Under the pieces are notes generated by a model, which ran no database searches, was not told where the DNA came from, and was given only the letters and a program-made list of their open reading frames with translations. 18,602 bases of DNA, taken from CAVALG01 sp963589585 (GTDB taxonomy: Bacteria > Bacillota > Clostridia > Oscillospirales > Acutalibacteraceae). Shown piece by piece: positions 6,644-13,071 of the stretch (positions are counted from its first letter, which is position 1; each line of letters opens with the position of its first letter). The stretch is from positions 1 to 18,602 of the forward strand of contig CAVALG010000142.1 in assembly GCA_963589585.1 (NCBI GenBank), written 5' to 3'. The translations under genes and the position numbers were made by a program.

Positions 6644-6679
6644 AACTCCCTGTGAGCATTAGTACACAGGGAGTTTTTT
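6644..6679 (+). terminator. Strong intrinsic terminator
   Basis: A perfect 11-bp stem (AACTCCCTGTG with CACAGGGAGTT, at 6644-6654 and 6665-6675) with a 10-base loop is followed by T residues. It lies 12 bases after the tRNA-like fragment and may be the terminator of that former tRNA gene, or of obgE read-through. Confidence 0.85.
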
Positions 6680-6711
6680 AACGGTAAACGCATAAACCCT
6701 TGCCTCCACAA

Positions 6712-7056
6712 TCTAGACTTTAGATGTTAGATACTAGATATTAGATGTGGGTAACGGTAGTTTTGATAACAGACGGCAAGCGTTGCTTGCAATTAGCCTT
6801 TTTCTCTCCCTCCGTCTTTGCCGCAGGCAAAGCCACCGTCTCGGCTGCCGCCTCGGTCGGTGCTTCTGCTGCGCAGAGGTGTCCACCGGACACCCGCACC
6901 CTCGTCAGAGGGAGGCAAGGGCGGCACTGCCGCCACAGAGGCACACAGTATATCAGAGAAAGCCAAGAAGATTGATAACAACGGCAGCCTATCGTATATT
7001 ATCAAACTACCGTTACCACGGTCTAAGGTCTAAAATCTAATGTCTAACATCTAATA
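6712..7056. mobile_element. Heptamer-bounded MITE-like element, copy A
   Basis: A 345-bp element with no credible gene. The left end is an array of 7-bp units of the form TTAGATN (6712-6746). The right end is an inverted array of five TCTAANN units (7022-7056). Inside each array is a longer imperfect inverted repeat (TGGGTAACGGTAGTTTTGAT on the left, matched by ATCAAACTACCGTTACCAC on the right). The centre holds a CTCCCTC-type palindromic core with several small hairpins (for example TTTGCC/GGCAAA and GGTGTCC/GGACACC). The flanks carry TGCCTCC on both sides (6701-6707 and 7057-7063), possibly by chance. No transposase is visible, so mobility is inferred. Confidence 0.7.
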
Positions 7057-7196
7057 TGCCTCCCTTCCGCGGGCTGCGACTGCTGTCGCAGCCTACTTCC
7101 GCGCGGCTCGCCTAAACGCCGGCTACGGTTTCAGTCAGCCGTCTATTATCAAGTATAAAAAAGCATAGGAACAGTAAAATCCGGCTGCGCAGAAAA

Positions 7197-7342
7197 GTCC
7201 GCCCCTAAAAGCCCGTCCGCCGCCGAAAACATTCGTTTTCAGACGGTGCAAACATCGGCAACACAATGACGGCACGCAATCTGCAAATGCACCGTCACCA
7301 AGCGTTCCGCTTGGGGCGGCGGACGGGCTTTTAGGGGCGGAC
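7197..7342. repeat. Cloverleaf-like palindrome 2 (28-bp perfect outer stem)
   Basis: The arms at 7197-7224 and 7315-7342 are a perfect 28-bp inverted repeat. Inside are three arms: hairpin GAAAAC/GTTTTC (7225-7240), central arm GACGGTGCA/TGCACCGTC (7242-7250 and 7288-7296) and hairpin CCAAGCG/CGCTTGG (7298-7314). It has the same plan as palindrome 1, with the two side hairpins in the opposite order. A perfect stem this long suggests recent origin or selection. Confidence 0.9.
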
Positions 7343-7425
7343 AATATTCAGCGCATACGGCAGCCCGTTTAATGGAAAAAAAGCCAAAGCAAATCAGTTT
7401 TTACCGTCTGTTATCAATCTACCGT

Positions 7426-7722
7426 TCTAGATTTTAGATGTTAGATACTAGATATTAGATGTGGGTAACGGTAGTTTTGATAACAGACGGCAAGCGTTGC
7501 TTGCAATTAGCCTTTTTCTCTCCCTCCGTCTTTGCCGCAGGCAAAGCCACCGTCTCGGCTGCCGCCTCGGTCGGTGCTTCTGCTGCGCAGAGGTGTCCAC
7601 CGGACACCCGCACCCTCGTCAGAGGGAGGCAAGAAGATGGATAACACCGGCAGCCTACCGTCTATCATCAGTCTACCGTTACCACGGTCTAACATCTAAA
7701 ATCTAATATCTAAAGTCTAACA
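7426..7722. mobile_element. Heptamer-bounded MITE-like element, copy B
   Basis: A 297-bp element in the same orientation as copy A. Positions 7435-7633 appear identical to 6721-6919 of copy A, while the right end differs at roughly a dozen positions by eye. It is exactly 48 bp shorter, explained by one indel (6920-6967 of copy A absent). The left array has TTAGATN units; the right array has five TCTAANN units (7688-7722). Confidence 0.7.
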
Positions 7723-7770
7723 TCCGGTACAGTTAGTTGGCAAGAACCGACGATAAACCGGGTTTACTTC

Positions 7771-8208
7771 TTAAATAATATAATCGTTGCTGTAACTTTC
7801 ACGGCTGCGGTCAATAATATCCTGCAAAGTTATACTGTCAACATAATTATTTATCGCGTCGCCGAGTCCGCGCCATATTTCAAGCATAACGCAGCTGTCC
7901 GCACGGGGACATTCGGGCGGATTCTGCTCAACACACGGGACGGGCGCCAGGCTGCCCTCGGTAAGCCTTAAAACATCACCCAGTGTGTATTTTTCGGGAT
8001 TTTTGCTTAATTTATATCCGCCCTGGTATCCGCGATTGGTTTTTAATATGTCCGAACGGTTAAGAATAGGCACGATCTGCTCAAGATATTTTTTTGATAT
8101 ACCCTGCCTTGCCGCTATATCTTTAAGCGAAACATATTCGCCGCCGCTGTGTTCGGCAAGGTCTAACAGCATACGCAGCGCATATCTGCCTTTGGTTGAA
8201 ATTTTCAC
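7771..8208 (-). CDS. Rrf2/IscR-family transcriptional regulator
   Basis: A 145-aa Rrf2-family repressor. The N-terminal winged helix-turn-helix (residues 1-70) has the typical MKISTKGRYALRMLLDLA and QGISKKYLEQIVPIL. Three cysteines at C92, C100 and C106 lie in the region where IscR ligates an Fe-S cluster, with spacing X7-X5 instead of the X5-X5 of E. coli IscR. The start is GTG at 8206-8208 with a GGGGG-type ribosome-binding site. It is divergent from proS and has its own promoter containing a dyad. It may sense Fe-S status or, like the Rrf2 relative CymR, cysteine supply; the cysE-cysS cluster 5 kb away makes this worth testing. The target set is unknown. Confidence 0.9.
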   Translation of the reverse strand: MKISTKGRYALRMLLDLAEHSGGEYVSLKDIAARQGISKKYLEQIVPILNRSDILKTNRGYQGGYKLSKNPEKYTLGDVLRLTEGSLAPVPCVEQNPPECPRADSCVMLEIWRGLGDAINNYVDSITLQDIIDRSRESYSNDYII

Positions 8209-8264
8209 AAAAATTCCCCCTGTTTATTGTTTTCGGCACGCCGCACCGCACCGTAAAATTGATA

Positions 8265-8298
8265 TTACTATAATAACATATATTTAGTAGGTTTTCAA
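8265..8298 (-). promoter_or_regulatory. Promoter and candidate operator of the Rrf2-type gene
   Basis: On the minus strand TTGAAA (8293-8298) and TATTAT (8270-8275) are spaced by 17 bases. A dyad TACTA-N14-TAGTA (8266-8270 and 8285-8289) overlaps the -10 and spacer. Rrf2 proteins commonly repress their own gene from such sites; autoregulation here is inference. Confidence 0.65.
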
Positions 8299-8325
8299 GT
8301 AAAGATTATAAATTGTAAATAATCC

Positions 8326-8354
8326 TTGCAATGGCGGTGATTTTGCGGTATAAT
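8326..8354 (+). promoter_or_regulatory. proS promoter
   Basis: TTGCAA (8326-8331) and a consensus TATAAT (8349-8354) are separated by 17 bases. The predicted transcript leader is only about 30 nt, so no T-box can precede proS here. Confidence 0.8.
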
Positions 8355-8392
8355 GACAGAGTATATAATTACCGAAAGGTTTGATATAGAAA

Positions 8393-9826
8393 ATGGCAGA
8401 GCAAAAGTTAGTTAAAGAGATTACATCAATGGAAGATGATTTTGCCCAGTGGTACACCGATGTTGTTAAAAAAGCGGAACTTATAGATTATTCAAGCGTT
8501 AAAGGCTGTATGATAATCCGCCCCTACGGTTACGCCATTTGGGAAAACATACAACATATACTTGACGGAATGTTTAAAGAAACCGGCCACGAAAATGTAA
8601 ATATGCCGATGTTCATTCCCGAAAGCCTTTTGCAAAAGGAAAAGGACCATGTTGAGGGATTTGCGCCCGAAGTTGCCTGGGTAACTATGGGCGGCAACGA
8701 AAAGTTGGAGGAACGCCTTTGCGTAAGACCGACTTCCGAAACATTGTTTTGCGACCATTATGCGCATATAATTCAGTCTTACCGCGATCTGCCCAAAAAA
8801 TACAACCAGTGGGTATCGGTTGTGCGTTGGGAGAAAACCACACGCCCGTTCCTGCGTTCAAGGGAATTTTTGTGGCAAGAGGGTCACACCATCCACGCAA
8901 CGGCTGAAGAGGCAAAGGAGGAAACCCTGCAAATGCTGGGCGTATATGCCGATTTTTGCGAAAAGCACCTTTGCATACCCGTAGTTAGGGGCATCAAAAC
9001 CGAAAAAGAGCGTTTTGCAGGGGCTGAGCGCACCTATACGATAGAAGCGCTTATGCACGACGGTAAGGCTCTGCAAAGCGGCACCTCCCACTATTTTGGG
9101 GACGGATTTGCGCGCGCGTTTAACATTCAATTTTCCGACCGTGACAACAAGCTGCACTACCCTTTCCAGACTTCGTGGGGAATGACCACGCGTATGATAG
9201 GCGCAATTATTATGACCCACGGCGACAACAGCGGACTTATTTTGCCGCCTGCGGTTGCCCCCGTTCAGGCAGTAATTGTACCGGTTGCTTCACACAAACC
9301 CGGTGTTTTGGAAAAAGCAAGAGAGATAACCGAGCGGCTTAAAAAAGTCTGCCGTGTTAAACTTGACGAGCGTGAGCAATCACCCGGCTGGAAATTTGCC
9401 GAACACGAGATGCGCGGTGTTCCGCTTCGTATAGAAATAGGTCCGCGCGATATTGAAAACGGTCAGTGTGTTGTTGTCCGCCGCGATAACCGCGAAAAGA
9501 CGGTTGTTGCTTTGGATGAACTTGAAACACGCATACCCGAAATGTTAGAGCAGTTTGCAAAAGCGATATATGACCGCGCAGCCGAGCGCCGTGAGAATAT
9601 GACCTACACGGTATCTGACCTTGATGAAATGATTAAAACCGCCAATGAAAAGCCGGGCTTTATAAAGGCTTATTGGTGCGGAGAACGCGAATGTGAGGAC
9701 GCGCTTAAAGAGCGTGCGGGCGTTACCTCACGCTGTATTCCGCTTGAGGGTGACAATGCGGACGGAACCTGCGTATGCTGCGGAAAGCCTGCCAAGCACC
9801 TGCTTTATTGGGGCAAAGCGTATTAA
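8393..9826 (+). CDS. proS: Prolyl-tRNA synthetase, archaeal/eukaryotic-like type
   Basis: A 477-aa class II aminoacyl-tRNA synthetase that charges tRNA-Pro in the cytoplasm. Motif 2 (RWEKTTRPFLRSREFLWQEG, from about residue 145) and the motif 3 region (SWGMTTRMIGAIIMTHGD) are intact. It lacks the insertion domain of the long bacterial form (about 570 aa) and has the short archaeal/eukaryotic layout. After the anticodon-binding domain (about 290-390) is a zinc-binding C-terminal domain with cysteines in WCGERECED and CVCCGK, ending in Tyr. It is transcribed divergently from the Rrf2-type regulator. The ribosome-binding site is weak (AAAGG, about 13 bases upstream). This type is common in Clostridia and does not itself suggest recent transfer. 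Confidence 0.97.
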   Translation: MAEQKLVKEITSMEDDFAQWYTDVVKKAELIDYSSVKGCMIIRPYGYAIWENIQHILDGMFKETGHENVNMPMFIPESLLQKEKDHVEGFAPEVAWVTMGGNEKLEERLCVRPTSETLFCDHYAHIIQSYRDLPKKYNQWVSVVRWEKTTRPFLRSREFLWQEGHTIHATAEEAKEETLQMLGVYADFCEKHLCIPVVRGIKTEKERFAGAERTYTIEALMHDGKALQSGTSHYFGDGFARAFNIQFSDRDNKLHYPFQTSWGMTTRMIGAIIMTHGDNSGLILPPAVAPVQAVIVPVASHKPGVLEKAREITERLKKVCRVKLDEREQSPGWKFAEHEMRGVPLRIEIGPRDIENGQCVVVRRDNREKTVVALDELETRIPEMLEQFAKAIYDRAAERRENMTYTVSDLDEMIKTANEKPGFIKAYWCGERECEDALKERAGVTSRCIPLEGDNADGTCVCCGKPAKHLLYWGKAY

Positions 9827-9880
9827 AAATCGGCCCTGACGGGTCGGGCTTAATCCGATCCCGAATTAATCTGTTTTATG

Positions 9881-9986
9881 GCGCACGCCGGAGCCGCATA
9901 TGGGCTTTTAAAAAGTTCTGCCGGTGCCTGACAACGCCGGCGTGCGCGGTAAATATTTTTTACGCCCGATAAATTCGGGCGTAAAA
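9881..9986. repeat. Two hairpins between proS and the DtxR-type gene
   Basis: A perfect 11-bp long-range stem (GCGCACGCCGG at 9881-9891, CCGGCGTGCGC at 9937-9947) encloses about 45 bases. It is followed by a second perfect hairpin (TTTTACGCCCGA with TCGGGCGTAAAA, at 9958-9969 and 9975-9986). Neither has a clean T-tail, so a simple terminator is not certain. They could end proS transcripts or belong to the leader of the regulator gene. Confidence 0.6.
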
Positions 9987-10037
9987 CAAACTTTAAAAAT
10001 AAATCTTTAAATATATATCGCAAAGGAGGTTTTGGTA

Positions 10038-10430
10038 ATGCATATACAGGAATCGGGCGAAATGTATCTTGAAACAATACTTGTACTTTCGCGCAAAAGC
10101 GGTTCTGTACGGTCTATTGATGTTTGCGAATATATGGGTTATTCAAAACCGAGCGTGAGCCGCGCGGTGGGGCTGCTTAAATCGGGCGGATACCTTACGG
10201 TTGCGCCCGACGGAGAATTGAATCTTACAGATGAAGGGCGTGCGGTAGCCGAAAAAATTTATGAACGCCACACGGTTCTTACCGAGTTTTTATGCGAACT
10301 GGGGGTTGACCGTGATACGGCTTCAACCGATGCCTGCCGAATTGAACATGTTATATCCGACACTTCATTTGATAAAATAAAAAGCCGTATGTCGGGCAGC
10401 AGGCTCCAAAAAACAGTTGACAATCAGTAG
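10038..10430 (+). CDS. DtxR-family metal-dependent regulator
   Basis: A 130-aa DtxR/MntR-family regulator with a winged helix (residues 1-60, ESGEMYLETILVL, GYSKPSVSRAVGLLKSGGYL) and dimerisation helices (61-118). It lacks the SH3-like third domain, as MntR does. Likely metal ligands match the DtxR/IdeR primary site: M9, C100, E103 and H104 (DtxR M10, C102, E105, H106). MntR would have Asp at the first position. The ancillary-site His and Glu seem absent except for H78. This points towards iron rather than manganese, by inference. The ATG at 10038 is chosen because AAAGGAGG lies 8 bases upstream; an in-frame TTG at 10032 is too close to it. Confidence 0.88.
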   Translation: MHIQESGEMYLETILVLSRKSGSVRSIDVCEYMGYSKPSVSRAVGLLKSGGYLTVAPDGELNLTDEGRAVAEKIYERHTVLTEFLCELGVDRDTASTDACRIEHVISDTSFDKIKSRMSGSRLQKTVDNQ

Positions 10431-10453
10431 GTTTTAATGCGATAATTAAACGA

Positions 10454-10503
10454 GGGTAAGTTGTACTTAAGCGCATCGGGGTCTGCTCCCCCCCAACTTG
10501 CCC
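10454..10503 (+). other. Stem-loop in the rsmD leader
   Basis: GGGTAAGTTG (10454-10463) pairs with CAACTTGCCC (10494-10503), with one G-U pair. Inside it GGGG pairs with CCCC of a C7 run. The structure ends 3 bases before the rsmD ribosome-binding site and has no T-tail, so it may affect translation or mRNA stability. No known riboswitch is recognised. Confidence 0.5.
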
Positions 10504-10517
10504 GAAAAGGACAAAAT

Positions 10518-11066
10518 ATGCGAATTATTACAGGCACTGCCAAGGGCAGAAAACTAAAACAACTTGAGGGACGCGATGTCCGCCCGACAGCCGACAGGGT
10601 CAAGGAAGGACTTTTCAGCGCAATTCAGTTTGATATTGAAGGGCGCCGTGTGCTTGACCTTTTTGCAGGTTCGGGTCAATTGGGACTTGAAGCACTGAGC
10701 CGCGGCGCGGCAAGCGCGCTGTTTATAGACAAATCGCGAACCTCTGCGGATATAGTTAAATCAAACATTAAATTAACGGAACTTCAAAAAAACGCAACGG
10801 TATTTTGTGCCGATTATTCCGACTTTTTGGCGACCTGCCGCGAACAGTTTGACATTGCGTTCCTTGACCCGCCTTATGCCGCAGGCATACTTGTTGACGC
10901 ACTGCAGAAATGTGTGCGTGTGATGAGCGACTACGGCGTAATTATATGTGAACACCCGTGCGAGCAGGAACTGCCCGGCAGCGCAGGTGATTTTACACTT
11001 TGCAAACAGTACAGATACGGCAAAATTATGCTTTCATTTTATCGGAAAGAGGTGGCTGCCATATGA
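10518..11066 (+). CDS. rsmD: 16S rRNA (guanine(966)-N2)-methyltransferase RsmD
   Basis: A 182-aa SAM-dependent methyltransferase that modifies G966 of 16S rRNA in the small subunit. It begins MRIITGTAKGRKL and has the RPTADRVKEGLFSAI block. Motif I is VLDLFAGSGQLGLEALSRG (about 45-63) and the catalytic motif is DPPY (117-120). The ATG at 10518 is chosen because it opens the conserved N-terminus and has AAAGG 7 bases upstream; the frame is open to a TTG at 10461 but that would run through a stem-loop. Its stop overlaps the coaD start (ATGA), a gene pair common in Firmicutes. Confidence 0.96.
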   Translation: MRIITGTAKGRKLKQLEGRDVRPTADRVKEGLFSAIQFDIEGRRVLDLFAGSGQLGLEALSRGAASALFIDKSRTSADIVKSNIKLTELQKNATVFCADYSDFLATCREQFDIAFLDPPYAAGILVDALQKCVRVMSDYGVIICEHPCEQELPGSAGDFTLCKQYRYGKIMLSFYRKEVAAI

Positions 11067-11554
11067 GTGGGAAAACGGTGGTCTGCCCCGGCAGTTTTGA
11101 CCCTGTTACGGTTGGACATTTGGATATTATAACCCGCGCCTCCAATATGTTTGAAAGCGTTAAGGTTGTGGTTATGGCAAACGCCGCGAAAAACCCTACT
11201 TTTACGGCAGAAGAGCGTGTGGAGATGCTTAAAAAATCCACTGCCGAACTGCCCAACGTAACGGTTGACAGTTATGACGGACTTTTGGCGGTATACGCCG
11301 AAAAGGTCGGCGCTGCGGCTATAGTAAAGGGCCTGCGCGCGGTTTCCGATTTTGAATATGAATTCCAGATGGCACTTACAAACAAAAAGCTGAACCCGAA
11401 TGTTGAAACGGTTTTTTTGACGACAAGCGCAAAAAATATGTACCTGAGTTCAAGCATTGTAAGGCAAATCGGCGAGATGGGCGGAGATATACGGGACTTT
11501 GTTCCGGCTCCGATACATGATTTTATAATTAAAAGACTAAAAGAAGGACGGTAA
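11063..11554 (+). CDS. coaD: Phosphopantetheine adenylyltransferase
   Basis: A 163-aa nucleotidyltransferase that converts 4'-phosphopantetheine and ATP to dephospho-CoA, the fourth step of CoA synthesis from pantothenate. The N-terminus CPGSFDPVTVGHLDII contains the TxGH form of the HxGH motif (16-19). KGLRAVSDFEYEFQMA and YLSSSIVRQI are also typical. The ATG at 11063 overlaps the rsmD stop by four bases (ATGA) and has GAGGTG upstream; the frame is open further upstream but lies inside rsmD. Length fits the family (about 160 aa). Confidence 0.97.
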   Translation: MSGKTVVCPGSFDPVTVGHLDIITRASNMFESVKVVVMANAAKNPTFTAEERVEMLKKSTAELPNVTVDSYDGLLAVYAEKVGAAAIVKGLRAVSDFEYEFQMALTNKKLNPNVETVFLTTSAKNMYLSSSIVRQIGEMGGDIRDFVPAPIHDFIIKRLKEGR

Positions 11555-11560
11555 ACGATT

Positions 11561-12028
11561 ATGAATATGGATGAATTACTTGACCAGTTAGACGAAGCGC
11601 TTGACGGCGGAATGAAATTCCCCGGCAAAAAAGTGGTGCTCAGTTCCGAAGCTATCCGCGCAATTATTGACGATATCAGAATGACAATGCCTAACGAAAT
11701 TAAGCAGGCTAAGGTAATAGTTGCCGACCGTGCCGACATCATCACCAATGCAAAACGCGAAGCCGACACCATTATAAGGGCGGCTGAAGAGCGCGCAAAG
11801 GCTATGGTAGCAAGCGAGGAAATTACAAAACTTGCGCAGGCAAAAGCGGGCGAAATAATTGCAAACGCACAGTCAAAATCCAAAGAAATGCGCAAAGCGG
11901 CACAGGAATTTGTTGACGATATTATGCGCCGCGCAGACGAAGGACTTACCGAAAATCTGGCGGAAGTAAGAAAAACACGCGCGTCACTTAAACGCAACAC
12001 CGCTCCGCAGCAGCCGGCAGCGAAATAA
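11561..12028 (+). CDS. Coiled-coil protein, DivIVA/ATP-synthase-b-like
   Basis: A 155-aa protein that is nearly all helix from about residue 25 to 145. It is rich in Ala, Glu, Lys and Arg in heptad-like patterns (IKQAKVIVADRADIITNAKR, AGEIIANAQSKSKEMRKA). The N-terminus MDELLDQLDEALDGGMKFPG is followed by a short conserved-looking KVVLSSEAIRAIIDDIR. No membrane segment is present. Genes of this kind occur next to coaD in other Clostridia, as I recall, and are often called DivIVA-like or ATPase-like from coiled-coil similarity alone. It begins 6 bases after coaD and 6 bases before the thioesterase gene. The function is unknown; a scaffolding role in division or envelope biology is speculation. 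Confidence 0.75.
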   Translation: MNMDELLDQLDEALDGGMKFPGKKVVLSSEAIRAIIDDIRMTMPNEIKQAKVIVADRADIITNAKREADTIIRAAEERAKAMVASEEITKLAQAKAGEIIANAQSKSKEMRKAAQEFVDDIMRRADEGLTENLAEVRKTRASLKRNTAPQQPAAK

Positions 12029-12034
12029 GGCGAT

Positions 12035-12433
12035 ATGAAAAACACCGAGGAAGCAAAAGAAGCGTTTGCCGCCGACCTGTTTGCAACCCAAGCGGCAGGG
12101 ATAGTTATTAAAGAGGCGCGCGACGGGTATTCGCGCTGCGAAATGGAGATAAAACCGCACCACAAGGCAGCCCACGGGGGCGTAATGGGCGGCGCTATAT
12201 TCACATTGGCGGATTTTGCCTTTGCGGTAGCCGCAAATTCGGAAGATACCGCCGCTATGACCGTTACAAGCAGCGTTAATTTTATTTCTTCCCCCAAAAA
12301 AGGCACGCTTACCGCGCGCAGCCGCGCTGTTAAAAACGGGCGAACGGTTTGTTTTTACGAAACCGTAATAACCGACAGTGACGGTATAACGGTAGCAACC
12401 GTAAACGCCACCGGAATACGCAGACAAAAATGA
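12035..12433 (+). CDS. PaaI-family hotdog thioesterase
   Basis: A 132-aa single-domain hotdog thioesterase. The signature HHKAAHGGVMGGAIFTLADFA (about residues 44-64, here HHKAAHGG and GGAIFTLADFA) carries the Gly-Gly turn and the Asp at the start of the central helix that position the thioester in this family. The strands SSVNFISSPKKGTLTARSRA and TVCFYETVITDSDG complete the fold. The family hydrolyses acyl-CoA thioesters, often of aromatic acids; the substrate here is unknown. It lies 6 bases after the coiled-coil gene, in the same cluster as coaD, and is the last gene before the T-box leader. Confidence 0.85.
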   Translation: MKNTEEAKEAFAADLFATQAAGIVIKEARDGYSRCEMEIKPHHKAAHGGVMGGAIFTLADFAFAVAANSEDTAAMTVTSSVNFISSPKKGTLTARSRAVKNGRTVCFYETVITDSDGITVATVNATGIRRQK

Positions 12434-12542
12434 CCTGTTCTGCAACTGCCGCATATACTGTAATAAGGCGTTGCGGTACGCGCAGATATATGGGTTTGGC
12501 TTTCGTCAGCCCAACCGAAAACCGAATATTTTAAAATACGAA

Positions 12543-12797
12543 TGCAGGATAAGTAACCGACGGATATGCACGCAAACAGGGAACGCACCCCACAGACTGA
12601 AAGGGCGCGGCGAGGCAGCCGGGGCGAATGCACCTGACAGTACATCGGGGGAACCGAATTTTCAAAGTATCCCGATGCGTTGCGGCAGCGTTAATGCCGA
12701 TAGGTAAAACACCTTTTGAGTTAAAAACAGGAGTGGAACCGCGGCTTACCGCCGCCTCCGTCACAGCAATGCAGTGGCAGAGGCGGCGTTGTTTTTT
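12543..12797 (+). promoter_or_regulatory. Cysteine-specific T-box riboswitch
   Basis: The specifier loop reads GAA-TGC-ACC (TGC at 12629-12631), the normal GAA-codon-A form, with Cys as the specified amino acid. The T-box sequence is AGGAGTGGAACCGCGG (12729-12744). Its TGGA bulge is complementary to a UCCA tRNA end, which agrees with the U discriminator usual for tRNA-Cys. Uncharged tRNA-Cys should favour the antiterminator and let transcription proceed. The natural targets are cysE and cysS, which start only at 13374. The first about 110 bases after the thioesterase gene (12434-12542) show no clear feature. Confidence 0.9.
12751..12797 (+). terminator. T-box terminator
   Basis: GCCGCCTC (12751-12758) pairs with GAGGCGGC (12780-12787), followed by GTTG and six T residues. 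It directly follows the T-box sequence and is the regulated terminator of the leader. Confidence 0.85.
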
Positions 12798-13071
12798 AGA
12801 ATTTAGACAATAGATGTGATTAAAGTAAGATAAAAGATAGACGGAAAATAAAGATTACCGTCCATCTGCAATTCGACAGTGTGCACAAACCCCTTGCCTC
12901 CACTTGACGGGGGAGGTGGGTTTTGCCCGTAGGGCAAAACTCGGAGGGAGAGAAAAAAACTAACGATAAGAATAATTTACTGTATGTTATCAATCTTAAA
13001 TATGGTTACGGTAGTTTAATAACAGACAGTAATTACATCTATGTTTTACTTTAGTTCTTCTCTCCCTCAAA
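12798..13071. repeat. Degenerate heptamer-element remnant(s) inside the cysE leader
   Basis: This stretch contains decayed pieces of the same family: TTTAGACAATAGATGTG near 12800, GGTTACGGTAGTTTAATAAC at about 13006-13025 (compare GGGTAACGGTAGTTTTGATA in copy A), and a CTCCCTC-type core in the reverse orientation with hairpin GTTTTGCCC/GGGCAAAAC. No credible gene is present. Together with the next element it separates the T-box from cysE. Confidence 0.6.

Larger units (their letters stand above)
6415..7770. other. Repeat-filled intergenic region without credible genes
   Basis: About 1.36 kb between obgE and the Rrf2-type regulator. Short open frames exist on both strands but they run through inverted repeats and have low-complexity products, so I regard none as a gene. 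The contents are described separately: two cloverleaf-like palindromes, a tRNA-like fragment with a terminator, and two heptamer-bounded elements. A GC-rich hairpin (GGCTGCGAC with GTCGCAGCC, about 7073-7094) and remnants of element ends (about 7129-7165 and 7398-7425) fill most of the remainder. Confidence 0.8.

Noticed and set aside
6712..7056. CRISPR array or telomere-like repeat
   Set aside because: The units are 7 bp without spacers, only four to eight per end, and are tied to inverted-repeat element ends.
6745..7695. Short open frames on both strands inside copies A and B
   Set aside because: They run through inverted repeats and CTCCCTC cores, appear in several frames at once and have low-complexity products.
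11272..12306. 344-aa minus-strand frame across coaD, the coiled-coil gene and the thioesterase gene
   Set aside because: It spans three well-supported plus-strand genes, and its Ser/Ala/Ile-rich product is typical of an antisense shadow.
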